Shown here one piece after another: positions 6,309-13,734 of a stretch of DNA of 16,637 nt (position 1 is its first letter; every line of letters begins with the position of its first letter). This DNA is from Spirochaetota bacterium (GTDB lineage Bacteria > Spirochaetota > Spirochaetia > Treponematales > UBA12059): contig JAKLIU010000014.1 of assembly GCA_022709445.1 (NCBI GenBank), positions 1 to 16,637 of the forward strand, in the 5' to 3' direction. The position numbers were made by a program, and so were the translations under genes. Under the pieces are notes generated by a model. The model ran no database searches, was not told the DNA's origin, and was given only the letters and a program-made list of their open reading frames with translations.

Positions 6309-8297
6309 TCACGATTCGCCGTTCCGGAGGCGCTCGATCTCGTCGCGCAGGAGGGCCGCGGCCTCGAACTCCAGGTTCTTGGCCTTCTCCAGCATCTCGC
6401 GCTCCAGCCGCCTGACGAGCGCGGCCTTCTGTCCGGGCACCACCAGGTTGTAGGAAGCCTTGATCGTCTCGATCTCCCCCGAGGCGAGCTCTTCCTTCTC
6501 CTCCAGGTGGCGGGTGAGCATGTCGTGGATGGACTTCTTGATGGTGGTGGGGGTGATCCCGTGCTCGGCGTTGTAGGCAACCTGGACCGCGCGGCGGCGG
6601 TCGGTCTCGCCTATGGCCAGCTTCATGGCGTCGGACACGCGGTCGGCGTACATGACCACCGCGCCGGCCGCGTTTCGCGCCGCCCGCCCGATGATCTGGA
6701 TGAGGCTGGTGGCCGAGCGCAGGAAGCCGATCTTGTCCGCGTCCAGGATGGCGATGAAGGACACCTCCGGAAGGTCGATGCCCTCGCGCAGGAGGTTGAT
6801 GCCCACCAGCACGTCGTACTCGCCGGTGCGCAGCTGCTTGAGTATCTCCACGCGCTCGATGGTCTCCACCTCGCTGTGTATGTAGCGCACCTTGAGCGAC
6901 AGCCCGGACAGGTACTCCGACAGTTCCTCGGCCATGCGCTTGGTCAGAGTCAGGATCAGGCTGCGCTCCCCCAGGGCGATGCGCTTCCTGATCTCGGCGT
7001 AGATGTCCTCCATCTGGCCCTCGCTGGGGCGCACGATGATCTCCGGGTCCACGAGGCCCGTGGGCCGTATGAGCTGCTCCACCACCCGCGCGGATTTCTT
7101 CACCTCGGTCTCGCCGGGCGTGGCCGACACGCAGACCACGTGCCTGAGCATGTCCTCGAACTCCTCGAAACGCAGCGGCCTGTTGTCCATGGCGCTCGGG
7201 AGGCGGAAGCCGTAGTCCACCAGGTTCTGCTTGCGCGAGCGGTCCCCGGCGTACATGGCGCCGATCTGCGGGAGGCTCACGTGCGACTCGTCGATCACCG
7301 CGAGGAAGTCCTTGGGGAAGTAGTCCAGCAGCACCGAGGGGCGCTGCCCGCGCTCGCGGCCGGACAGGGGGCCTGAGTAGTTCTCTATGCCCGGGCAGTA
7401 GCCCATCTCCTCGAGGAGCTCCAGGTCGTACTCCACCCTGGTCCGCAGGCGCTGGGCCTCCACGATCTTGCCGGCCCCGTCCAGTTCGGCGCAGCGGCCT
7501 GCCAGCTCCTCGCGAATGCCGGAGAGCGCCCGCTGGATCATGGCCTCCGGCATGACGAACTGCTTGGCCGGGTAGATGACCGCCGCGTCCAGGTCCTCGA
7601 TGGTCTCGCCCGAGACGAGGTTGAAGCGCCGGATCCTGGCCACCCGGTCGAAGTCCAGCTCGATGCGGTAGGCTTCCTCGATGTAGGCCGGGCAGACCTC
7701 TATGACGTCCCCGCGCACGCGGAACCGGCCCCGCTCGAGCACGGAATCGTTGCGCTCGTACTGGAGCCCGACCAGCTCCCGCTTGAAGGCCTCCGGGTCG
7801 AGCTCCGCGCCCACGGCCGCCTCCACCTTCATCTCGCGGTAGACCTCCGGGGTGGCCAGGCCGTAGATGCAGGACACCGTCGCGATGATGATCACGTCGC
7901 GGCGCTCCATGAGGCTGCGCGTGGCGGACAGGCGCATGCGCTCGATCTCCTGGTTGATGTCCGCGTCCTTCTCTATGTAGAGGTCGCGGGTGGGCACGTA
8001 GGCCTCGGGCTGGTAGTAGTCGTAGTAGGAGACGAAGTACTCCACCGCGTTGTCGGGGAAGAAGTCCTTGAACTCGCGGAAGAGCTGGGCGGAGAGGGTC
8101 TTGTTGTGGCTGATGACCAGGGTGGGCTTCTGCACCGCCTCGATCACCTTGGCCATGGTGTAGGTCTTGCCGGATCCGGTGACGCCCTTGAGGGTCTGGT
8201 ACCGGTCCCCGGCCCTGATGCCCGCGGCCAGGGCCGCTATGGCCTGCGGCTGGTCCCCCGAGGGCTCGAATGGCGCAACCACCCTGAACGGTTTCAC
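6309..8297 (-). CDS. uvrB: UvrABC excinuclease subunit B
   Basis: The damage-verifying helicase-like subunit of nucleotide excision repair; it receives the lesion from UvrA and recruits UvrC for incision. Reading from GTG 8297 gives 662 residues, close to the 673 of E. coli. Landmarks in order are Walker A GVTGSGKT (38-45), the beta-hairpin region YYDYYQPEAYVPTRD (91-105) that locks onto DNA, SCIYGL (142-147), Walker B DESH (336-339), REGIDLPEVSF (504-514), QIIGRAAR (534-541, helicase motif VI) and the C-terminal UVR domain (about 622-658) that contacts UvrC. The GTG start is supported by GGGAGG four bases upstream and by the family-typical beginning (FRVVAPFEPSGDQPQAI). uvrA and uvrC are not in view. 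Confidence 0.98.
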   Translation of the reverse strand: MKPFRVVAPFEPSGDQPQAIAALAAGIRAGDRYQTLKGVTGSGKTYTMAKVIEAVQKPTLVISHNKTLSAQLFREFKDFFPDNAVEYFVSYYDYYQPEAYVPTRDLYIEKDADINQEIERMRLSATRSLMERRDVIIIATVSCIYGLATPEVYREMKVEAAVGAELDPEAFKRELVGLQYERNDSVLERGRFRVRGDVIEVCPAYIEEAYRIELDFDRVARIRRFNLVSGETIEDLDAAVIYPAKQFVMPEAMIQRALSGIREELAGRCAELDGAGKIVEAQRLRTRVEYDLELLEEMGYCPGIENYSGPLSGRERGQRPSVLLDYFPKDFLAVIDESHVSLPQIGAMYAGDRSRKQNLVDYGFRLPSAMDNRPLRFEEFEDMLRHVVCVSATPGETEVKKSARVVEQLIRPTGLVDPEIIVRPSEGQMEDIYAEIRKRIALGERSLILTLTKRMAEELSEYLSGLSLKVRYIHSEVETIERVEILKQLRTGEYDVLVGINLLREGIDLPEVSFIAILDADKIGFLRSATSLIQIIGRAARNAAGAVVMYADRVSDAMKLAIGETDRRRAVQVAYNAEHGITPTTIKKSIHDMLTRHLEEKEELASGEIETIKASYNLVVPGQKAALVRRLEREMLEKAKNLEFEAAALLRDEIERLRNGES

Positions 8298-8324
8298 GTG
8301 ACCTCCCGTCTTCGCTCGGGCGAC

Positions 8325-8352
8325 AGTATACGGGAAACGGCGCGGCTGGGAA
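8325..8352 (-). promoter_or_regulatory. putative promoter of uvrB
   Basis: On the minus strand TATACT (8330-8325) lies 16 bases after TTCCCA (8352-8347), inside the 77-base gap between the MocR gene and uvrB. The predicted start is near 8318, giving a leader of about 20 bases with the GGGAGG ribosome-binding site. No LexA-type box is apparent. Confidence 0.5.
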
Positions 8353-8374
8353 AGGCTCGGGTCCGCCTCGGCGC

Positions 8375-9811
8375 TCAGTCCGCGGCGCCCCGCCCATCCG
8401 GGCCCGCGCGCGCCGCGTCGAGGATGGCGGAGGCCGCGACGGCAATCTCGGGCCCGGCCAGCCCGCCGCAGCTCAGCCTGAGGTGGCCGTCGCGGGCGGG
8501 ATCCGGGTTGAACCAGGCCTCGGGGGCCAGGAGCACGCCGCGCTCCCGGGCCCCGGCCGCGAAGCGCGCCCCGCCCATGCCGGGCGGGAGGGCAAGCCAC
8601 AGGTTGAGGCCCCCGAGCGGCCGGTCCCACGACCAGCCCAGGTCCCTGAGCGGGGCGAGCGCGGCGTCCATCCCCGAGAGCGATTCGGCGCAGCGGGCGC
8701 GAAGCCCCTCCGCGTGAACGGCCAGCCGGCCGCTTTTCAGGAAGAGGAACAGCACGCGCTGCATGAGCCCGTTGGAGGACAGGTCGACGGCGCGCTTGGA
8801 CGACTCGATGCGGTCGCGGAATCCGGCGGGAGCCTCCAGGAAGCCCAGCCGCAGCCCCGGCATGAGCGACTTGGAAAAACTCTTAACGTACAGGACCCGG
8901 TCCGCGCGGTCGAAGGCTCGCACCGGGGGAATGGACAGCGGGGGCGGCACGAAGTCCGAGAGCGAATCGTCCTCCACCACGAAAAAGCCGTGGCGGGATG
9001 CCAGGCTCGCGAGGCGCTCGCGGCTGGCCGGGCTCCAGCGGCGACCCGTGGGATTCTGGAAATCAGGGTTCACGTGCACGAGCCGCAGGGGGCTCTTGAG
9101 CGCCAGCTCCTCCAGGGCGTCCAGGTCCATGCCGTCGTCGCCCATGGGCAGGTGGACCACCCTGGCCCCGGCGGCCAGGAACACGTCCCGGGCGCCCAGG
9201 TAACCGGGGCATTCCACGGCGGCCGTGTCCCCGCGCCTCAGGAGCACGCGGGCCGCCAGGTCAAGGCCCTGCTGGGCGCCCGAGACGATGTGCACGTCGT
9301 CGGGGCTGGCGCTCCTGCCGCCGGCCGGCGCTACCGAGGCCGAGAGCCCGGCTGCCAGCCGTTCCCGGAGCGGCCCGTAGCCGGCGGCGTCCTGGTACTC
9401 GAAGGCCCTGCCGTCGTCCAGGTCTACCGCCTCGGCCAGGAAGCGCTTGAGGTCGGCCAGGGGAAAGAGCCGCCGCGGAGGGGCGTTGGCCGACAGGTCC
9501 AGGCAGGTCCCGCCAGAGTCCTCACCCGGCTCCGCGCGCCAGGGGTACTCCGCGGGGGGCAGGACGCCGCCGGCGGCCACGAAGGCTCCCGAGCCCTGCC
9601 TGGACTCCAGGAGCCCTTCCCTGGCCAGGATGCGGTAGGCGGCCACCACGGTCGCCGGGTTCACGCCCAGCTCGTCGGACAGGCGGCGCACCGACGGGAG
9701 GCGGTCGCCGGGACGCAGGCTGCCGTCGGCCATGCGCGCGCGCACCGCGTCGGCCGCCTGCACGTAGAGGGGCCGCTCGTCGTCCTTGAAAATCCTCAGG
9801 GATGCATCCAC
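8375..9811 (-). CDS. MocR-type transcriptional regulator (GntR helix-turn-helix plus aminotransferase fold)
   Basis: A 478-residue regulator of the MocR/PdxR subfamily. Residues 12-78 form a GntR winged helix (RPLYVQAADAVRARMADGSL, then LPSVRRLSDELGVNPATV). After a short linker comes a class I aminotransferase-like domain: GAQQGLDL (178-185), NPDFQNPTG (248-256), EDD (280-282) and SFSKSLMPGLRLGF (311-324), with Lys314 as the PLP lysine. Family members bind PLP or an aldimine and control genes for vitamin B6, amino-acid or GABA metabolism, usually a divergent neighbour. Here the upstream neighbour is htrA in the same direction and no pdxST or gabT is near, so the target is unknown. The start is GTG 9811; AGGCGGGG upstream is a weak ribosome-binding site. 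No -10 element is seen, so it may be transcribed with htrA. Confidence 0.93.
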   Translation of the reverse strand: MDASLRIFKDDERPLYVQAADAVRARMADGSLRPGDRLPSVRRLSDELGVNPATVVAAYRILAREGLLESRQGSGAFVAAGGVLPPAEYPWRAEPGEDSGGTCLDLSANAPPRRLFPLADLKRFLAEAVDLDDGRAFEYQDAAGYGPLRERLAAGLSASVAPAGGRSASPDDVHIVSGAQQGLDLAARVLLRRGDTAAVECPGYLGARDVFLAAGARVVHLPMGDDGMDLDALEELALKSPLRLVHVNPDFQNPTGRRWSPASRERLASLASRHGFFVVEDDSLSDFVPPPLSIPPVRAFDRADRVLYVKSFSKSLMPGLRLGFLEAPAGFRDRIESSKRAVDLSSNGLMQRVLFLFLKSGRLAVHAEGLRARCAESLSGMDAALAPLRDLGWSWDRPLGGLNLWLALPPGMGGARFAAGARERGVLLAPEAWFNPDPARDGHLRLSCGGLAGPEIAVAASAILDAARAGPDGRGAAD

Positions 9812-9846
9812 GACGGCTGCCCCGCCTTCCTTGTCGCCAGCCCCTG

Positions 9847-9880
9847 CCGCCCCTCCGTCGCGCGGGAACGGAGGGGGCGG
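9847..9880. repeat. GC-rich inverted repeat between htrA and the MocR gene
   Basis: CCGCCCCTCCGT (9847-9858) is repeated in inverted orientation at 9868-9880 with one extra G, around a 9-base loop. The RNA from either strand would form a stable stem of 12 base pairs with one bulge. There is no T-run on either side, so it is not a standard terminator. It may attenuate, stabilise the htrA mRNA end, or be an operator for the adjacent regulator. Confidence 0.6.
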
Positions 9881-9890
9881 AGAGCCGGCG

Positions 9891-11162
9891 CTATCGCTGG
9901 GCCTGCAGCCAGTCGGCGCGGTCGGAGAGCGTCACCCTGACGCTCATCTTCTTCCCGCCCCGGTACAGCTCCACCGTGACCGTGTCTCCGGGCTTGTTGT
10001 CCTCCAGGGCCGAGAACAGGTCCGCGACCGAGGCGACGGCCATGCCGTCCACCGCCACGATCAGGTCGCCACCGACGTTGAACACGCTCTTGTAGTACCG
10101 GACCGGGGTGGCCCCGCCGCGTATGCCCGCGCGCTCGGCGTTGCCCGCCGCCTTGACCGTGGATACGAGGAGTCCTTTTTCCACCGGCAGGGGGCTGCCG
10201 CGCTCGGCCATGTACTCGACCAGCGGGGCGAACAGCTGCACGAACTCCGCCTCTATCCAGCCGCGCTTGACGGCTCCGTACTTGATCAGGTCGGGGACCA
10301 CGCGCTTGGCCGTGTTGACCGGCACCGCGAAGCCGACGCCGACGGAACCGCCGGACAGGCTGAAGATCATGGTGTTGATGCCGATGATCTCGCCACGGGC
10401 GTCCAAGAGGGGGCCGCCCGAGTTGCCAGGGTTGATGGACGCGTCGGTCTGGATCATGTCGCGGATGATGGTCGTGTCGTCCTGCTGGACCGGCCGGCCG
10501 AGCCCGGAGACGATGCCCGTGGTCATGGTGCGCTCGAGCCCGAACGGGTTGCCGATGGCCAGCACCTTCTGGCCCACCTTGAGCCCCGAGCTGTCCCCGT
10601 ACGGGATGACCGTCAGCTTGAGGCCCCTGGGAGGCTCGAACTTGACCACGGCCAGGTCGTTGTCCGGGTCGGAGCCGACCACCGTGCCCTCGAAGCGGGA
10701 ACCGTCGGCCAGGCTGACGAAGATCTTGTAGGCGCCGGCTATCACGTGGTGGTTGGTGAGCACGTAGCCGCGCGCGTCGATGATGGAGCCGGAGCCGCTG
10801 CCGCCGTCCTTGGGCACGGCTTCCTGGAACCAGTTGATGGCCACCACCTCGGTGGTTATGTTGACCACGCCGGCGTTGAGCCGTTCGTAGACGACGATGT
10901 TCTCCTGCTCGTCCTGGCTGAATCCGGGGAGGCTGTCCGCGAGCACCAGGGAAGCGCCGCCGTTCGGGTCCCCGCCGGCCGCCAGGGGTTCCACCCGGGT
11001 TCCCGCCGGCGCGTCGCCGACAGGAGCGGGAACGGACACGGTCGCCGCCGATCCGGCGCCCCTGAGGTATGAGAGCCAGGCCAGGCCCGCTGCACCGGCC
11101 AGGCCGAGGCCCAGGGACAGCGCCGCGACCAGGGCCACTTGCGTTCTTGAGTACAGGCGCAC
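9891..11162 (-). CDS. htrA: HtrA/DegP-type envelope serine protease
   Basis: A membrane-anchored periplasmic protease/chaperone that removes misfolded proteins. Reading from GTG 11162 gives 423 residues: an N-terminal signal anchor (about 8-31), a low-complexity linker to about 85, a trypsin-like domain with His139 (TNHHV), Asp169 (NDLAVV) and Ser248 (GNSGGP), and a single PDZ domain (about 305-415). One PDZ makes it more like DegS/HtrA-type anchored proteins than two-PDZ DegP. The GTG is preferred because GGAGGTGA lies just upstream and the -10 element at 11184-11189 places the more upstream ATG (11192) outside the transcript. It is divergent from the phospholipase C-like gene, with a 99-base shared promoter region. 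No sigma-E-type or CpxR-type signal is recognisable. Confidence 0.96.
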   Translation of the reverse strand: MRLYSRTQVALVAALSLGLGLAGAAGLAWLSYLRGAGSAATVSVPAPVGDAPAGTRVEPLAAGGDPNGGASLVLADSLPGFSQDEQENIVVYERLNAGVVNITTEVVAINWFQEAVPKDGGSGSGSIIDARGYVLTNHHVIAGAYKIFVSLADGSRFEGTVVGSDPDNDLAVVKFEPPRGLKLTVIPYGDSSGLKVGQKVLAIGNPFGLERTMTTGIVSGLGRPVQQDDTTIIRDMIQTDASINPGNSGGPLLDARGEIIGINTMIFSLSGGSVGVGFAVPVNTAKRVVPDLIKYGAVKRGWIEAEFVQLFAPLVEYMAERGSPLPVEKGLLVSTVKAAGNAERAGIRGGATPVRYYKSVFNVGGDLIVAVDGMAVASVADLFSALEDNKPGDTVTVELYRGGKKMSVRVTLSDRADWLQAQR

Positions 11163-11167
11163 GTTCA

Positions 11168-11172
11168 CCTCC
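11168..11172 (-). promoter_or_regulatory. Shine-Dalgarno that sets the htrA start
   Basis: GGAGG, continuing as GGAGGTGA, ends 5 bases before GTG 11162 on the minus strand. It is a near-perfect anti-16S match and decides for the GTG over the ATG at 11192. Confidence 0.8.
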
Positions 11173-11183
11173 GCTTCCGGTAG

Positions 11184-11212
11184 AATATACATTCGGAAAA
11201 AAGAAATGGAAA
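11184..11212 (-). promoter_or_regulatory. sigma70-like promoter of htrA
   Basis: On the minus strand TTTCCA (11212-11207) and TATATT (11189-11184) are spaced by 17 bases. Transcription would start near 11177, downstream of the ATG at 11192. Confidence 0.6.
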
Positions 11213-11225
11213 GCCGCGCGGGCGC

Positions 11226-11254
11226 TTACCGATGCGGGGATTTTTCGCTATCGT
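11226..11254 (+). promoter_or_regulatory. possible promoter of the phospholipase C-like gene
   Basis: TTACCG (11226-11231) and TATCGT (11249-11254) are spaced by 17 bases. The -10 ends 7 bases before ATG 11262, predicting a leaderless mRNA; no Shine-Dalgarno is present before that ATG, which agrees with this reading. Confidence 0.45.
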
Positions 11255-11261
11255 TTAGTGG

Positions 11262-12341
11262 ATGGCATCGCAGATCACGCACATCCTGGCCGGGGAAGAC
11301 GCCCTGGGGGAAGCCCTGCCCGACCGGGCGGAACGGATCCTGTCCGGGTACGGCGCCTGGTTCCGCCTGGGCTGCCAGGGACCGGACATCTTCTACCACA
11401 ACCAGCGCACCAGGCCCGTGTCCCTGCATTTCGGGACCCTGGCCCACCGCCGGGGCTACGGGAGCCTGGTCGCCGCGCTGGTCTCGCAGGCCGCGGGCGC
11501 CGGGGCGGAGTCGGCCTGGGGCGCGTGGACGCTGGGCTTTTCCACGCACGCCGCGGTGGACCGGTGGACCCATCCCTTCATCGTGCACCGATCCGGCTGG
11601 TCGGACCCCGCCCGTCCGGAAACCGCCGCCTTCCGCTCCTGCCATCCCTTCTACGAGCGCCTCCTGGACGCCCTGCTCTGGGAACGGCGCAAAGGCGGTC
11701 CAGTGCGCGGGTTCAGGCAGGCGGCCGCCCTCATCCCCGCCGGCGGCCTGCCGGTCACCTTCCCCCGCCGCCTGGCGGAGGCCCTGCGACAGGCTTACCC
11801 CGCCCGCGCCGCAGGCGACGTCCTCCTGGAACGGAGGCTGGCAAACGCGTTCGAGGACTCCGCCTTCCTGTACCTGCACAGCGATCCGTCCGTGACCGGG
11901 CTGGGCGGCCTGGACGCGAAGGGCTACGAGTACCTGGACGACGAATCCGGCCCGCGCTCGGTCGCCATCGTGTACCCGGAGGACTTCAGCCGGGAGGTGG
12001 ACTGGGCAAACGAGTCGGGGGCCGCCTGGACGCACCCCTGCGAACCGATACGGAGGAGTACGGCTTCCTACCATGAACTGGTGGCGCTGGCCGCCCATGA
12101 TGCCGCGTCCGCCCTGGCGGCCACCGCCGGCGCCCTTGACGGAAGCGCCGGGGATGCGGCCGGGCTGGAGGCCGCGGTGGGCGACGGCACGCTGAACGTC
12201 GGGGACGCGGATGGCGCGCAGGCCCGGCCCGTGCACATGGATCCCCTGCCCCTTCCGGAACTGATGGCCCGCCAGTACCGGATGCGCCTCAACCAGGCCG
12301 CCCGCGCGAATGCGATTGACCGCGGCGCCGACGGCATATAG
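11262..12341 (+). CDS. Zinc-dependent phospholipase C-like family protein
   Basis: A 359-residue protein whose first 110 residues match the zinc-dependent phospholipase C family. QITHILAGEDAL (4-14) begins the protein, then GCQGPDIFYHN (37-47), HFGTLAHRR (56-64) and GFSTHAAVDRWTHPFIVHR (92-110). His7, Asp42, His56 or His62, His96, Asp100 and His104 are the candidate metal ligands, in the spacing typical of the fold. No signal peptide is visible, so it is probably cytoplasmic, unlike secreted clostridial toxins; the true substrate of such bacterial homologues is not established. The C-terminal 250 residues have no motif I recognise. The ATG at 11262 lies almost on the predicted transcription start, and the stop codon (12339-12341) overlaps the fliG promoter. 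Confidence 0.82.
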   Translation: MASQITHILAGEDALGEALPDRAERILSGYGAWFRLGCQGPDIFYHNQRTRPVSLHFGTLAHRRGYGSLVAALVSQAAGAGAESAWGAWTLGFSTHAAVDRWTHPFIVHRSGWSDPARPETAAFRSCHPFYERLLDALLWERRKGGPVRGFRQAAALIPAGGLPVTFPRRLAEALRQAYPARAAGDVLLERRLANAFEDSAFLYLHSDPSVTGLGGLDAKGYEYLDDESGPRSVAIVYPEDFSREVDWANESGAAWTHPCEPIRRSTASYHELVALAAHDAASALAATAGALDGSAGDAAGLEAAVGDGTLNVGDADGAQARPVHMDPLPLPELMARQYRMRLNQAARANAIDRGADGI

Positions 12342-12344
12342 TAT
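12316..12344 (+). promoter_or_regulatory. promoter of the fliG-like gene, overlapping the previous stop codon
   Basis: TTGACC (12316-12321, five of six to consensus) is followed 17 bases later by TAGTAT (12339-12344); TATAGT at 12337-12342 is an alternative -10 at 15 bases. The stop codon of the phospholipase C-like gene lies inside the -10. Transcription would start at about 12350, only a few bases before ATG 12353. Confidence 0.55.
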
Positions 12345-12352
12345 TGGCCCGT

Positions 12353-13714
12353 ATGAACATGAAGGACAAGCTCGCCAAGGCCTACGGGCTTGGGCCCAAG
12401 GACGACAAGGATGCGGACACTCCTTCCGGTCCCGACCGCCGTGGAGACCGCGCGGCGACCCGGGCCGGGCCGGCCGCCCCCGCAGCCTCGCGACGTGATG
12501 CGGAAACGAGGGCGCCCGCCAAGCGCTCGGGTTCCGCGCCAGGGGATGCCTCCCGCAGCCACGGGCAGTCCGCGTCCGCCAGCCATGGCGGGGCCGGAAC
12601 GCCGCGCGCTCCTTCGGGCCAGTCCCCATCCGGCAGGGTTCCGCCCAAGCCGGAGGCCGCCAGGCCCGACGGGCGGGCCGGCCTCATCCGCGCCACCGAA
12701 GCCGCCGACGGCCTGTTCAAGTCCGGGCTGCCGGGCATGGAGAAGGCGGCCAAGTTCCTCCTGCTCCTCGGTCGCGAGGAAGCCGCCAACGTCATACGCC
12801 ACCTCAAGCCCGAGGAGATCGAGAACGTCTCCCGGGCGATCGCCGGCATAGACCGGATAGAGACCGCGGAGGCAAACCGCATACTCACCGAATTCGGCTG
12901 GTTGGCCCGTACCCAGGGCGCGTCCCTGGAAGGCGGCCCGGAGATAGCCGAGGCGATGCTGGCCGCGGCGTTCGGCACGGAGAAGGCGCGCGAGGTGATC
13001 CGGAAGGCGGTGCCCGGGAGCCGCAGGCCCTTCGCCTTCCTGAACGACTTCGACGCCCGGCAGCTCCTCCTGCTGCTCAAGGACGAATCGCCCCAGGTGA
13101 TGGCGCTCATCCTCCCGTGGATCGAGCCCAAGCTGGCCAGCTCGGTCCTGGAGGAACTGCCCAAGGCGGCGCGGACCGAGGTGGTCAAGCGCATCGCCGG
13201 GCTGGACCGCATGGCGCCCGAGGTCCTGGAGCGCGTGGAGACCGTGCTCAAGGACAAGCTGGCGCGGGTGGGCAGGCCGGAGGATTCGGAGCGCATCGAC
13301 GGGGCCGCCGTGCTGGCGGGCATCCTCAAGCACGTGGGCGGGGGCCTGGAAGGGAGCATCCTGGAAGGCCTGGAGGCCGACGACCCGGAGCTGGGCCGCG
13401 ACATCAGGGAGCGCCTGTTCACCGTGGACGACATCCACCGCGTCGCGGACCGGGATGTCCAGAAGGGGCTCAGGGACCTGTCCGAGCGGGAGATAGCCCT
13501 GCTCCTCAAGGGCAAGAGCCAGGCCTTCAGGGACAAGCTCCTGGCCAATGTGTCCCAGTCCAAGCGTACCATCGTGCTGGAAGAATACGACATCATGGGC
13601 ACCGTCCGCAGGGACGAAGCCGACAAGGCCACCAGGACTTTCCTGGAGCATTTCAAGCGGCGCTGGGAGGACGGGGACCTGGTGCTGGAAGGCGACGAGG
13701 ACCTGGTCGACTGA
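12353..13714 (+). CDS. fliG: Flagellar switch protein FliG-like (spirochaetal FliG1-type paralogue)
   Basis: FliG sits in the flagellar C-ring and couples stator proteins to rotation. From ATG 12353 the protein has 453 residues, about 110 more than usual. Residues 15-110 are a low-complexity tail rich in Ala, Pro, Gly, Ser and Arg. FliG N follows (about 128-220, GMEKAAKFLLLLG), then FliG M (about 226-305) and FliG C (about 343-445), which includes ALLLKGKSQAFRDKLL and GTVRRDEADK. The middle-domain EHPQ motif is DESPQ (244-248) and the torque-helix MFxF is LFTV (355-358), so it is divergent. It lies outside any flagellar operon. Spirochaetes such as Borrelia and Treponema carry two FliGs, and this resembles the accessory FliG1; the paralogue assignment is inference. 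ATG 12359 is an alternative start. Confidence 0.88.
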   Translation: MNMKDKLAKAYGLGPKDDKDADTPSGPDRRGDRAATRAGPAAPAASRRDAETRAPAKRSGSAPGDASRSHGQSASASHGGAGTPRAPSGQSPSGRVPPKPEAARPDGRAGLIRATEAADGLFKSGLPGMEKAAKFLLLLGREEAANVIRHLKPEEIENVSRAIAGIDRIETAEANRILTEFGWLARTQGASLEGGPEIAEAMLAAAFGTEKAREVIRKAVPGSRRPFAFLNDFDARQLLLLLKDESPQVMALILPWIEPKLASSVLEELPKAARTEVVKRIAGLDRMAPEVLERVETVLKDKLARVGRPEDSERIDGAAVLAGILKHVGGGLEGSILEGLEADDPELGRDIRERLFTVDDIHRVADRDVQKGLRDLSEREIALLLKGKSQAFRDKLLANVSQSKRTIVLEEYDIMGTVRRDEADKATRTFLEHFKRRWEDGDLVLEGDEDLVD

Positions 13715-13734
13715 GACCGCGCCGCGGCAAGGCG

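Noticed and set aside
5416..8445. A very long minus-strand open frame running through uvrB into the GNAT gene, about 1,000 codons
   Set aside because: Only its last 295 codons (GNAT) are a gene. The part over uvrB is an out-of-frame shadow with the Arg/Gly/Pro/His-rich composition expected of GC-rich antisense or shifted frames.
11163..11192. ATG 11192 as the htrA start
   Set aside because: The codon lies upstream of the predicted transcription start, next to the -10 box, and GTG 11162 has a near-perfect Shine-Dalgarno.
13715..13734. A terminator between the convergent fliG and adenosyltransferase genes
   Set aside because: The 20-base gap holds no stem with a T-run; the genes probably overlap in their transcript ends.
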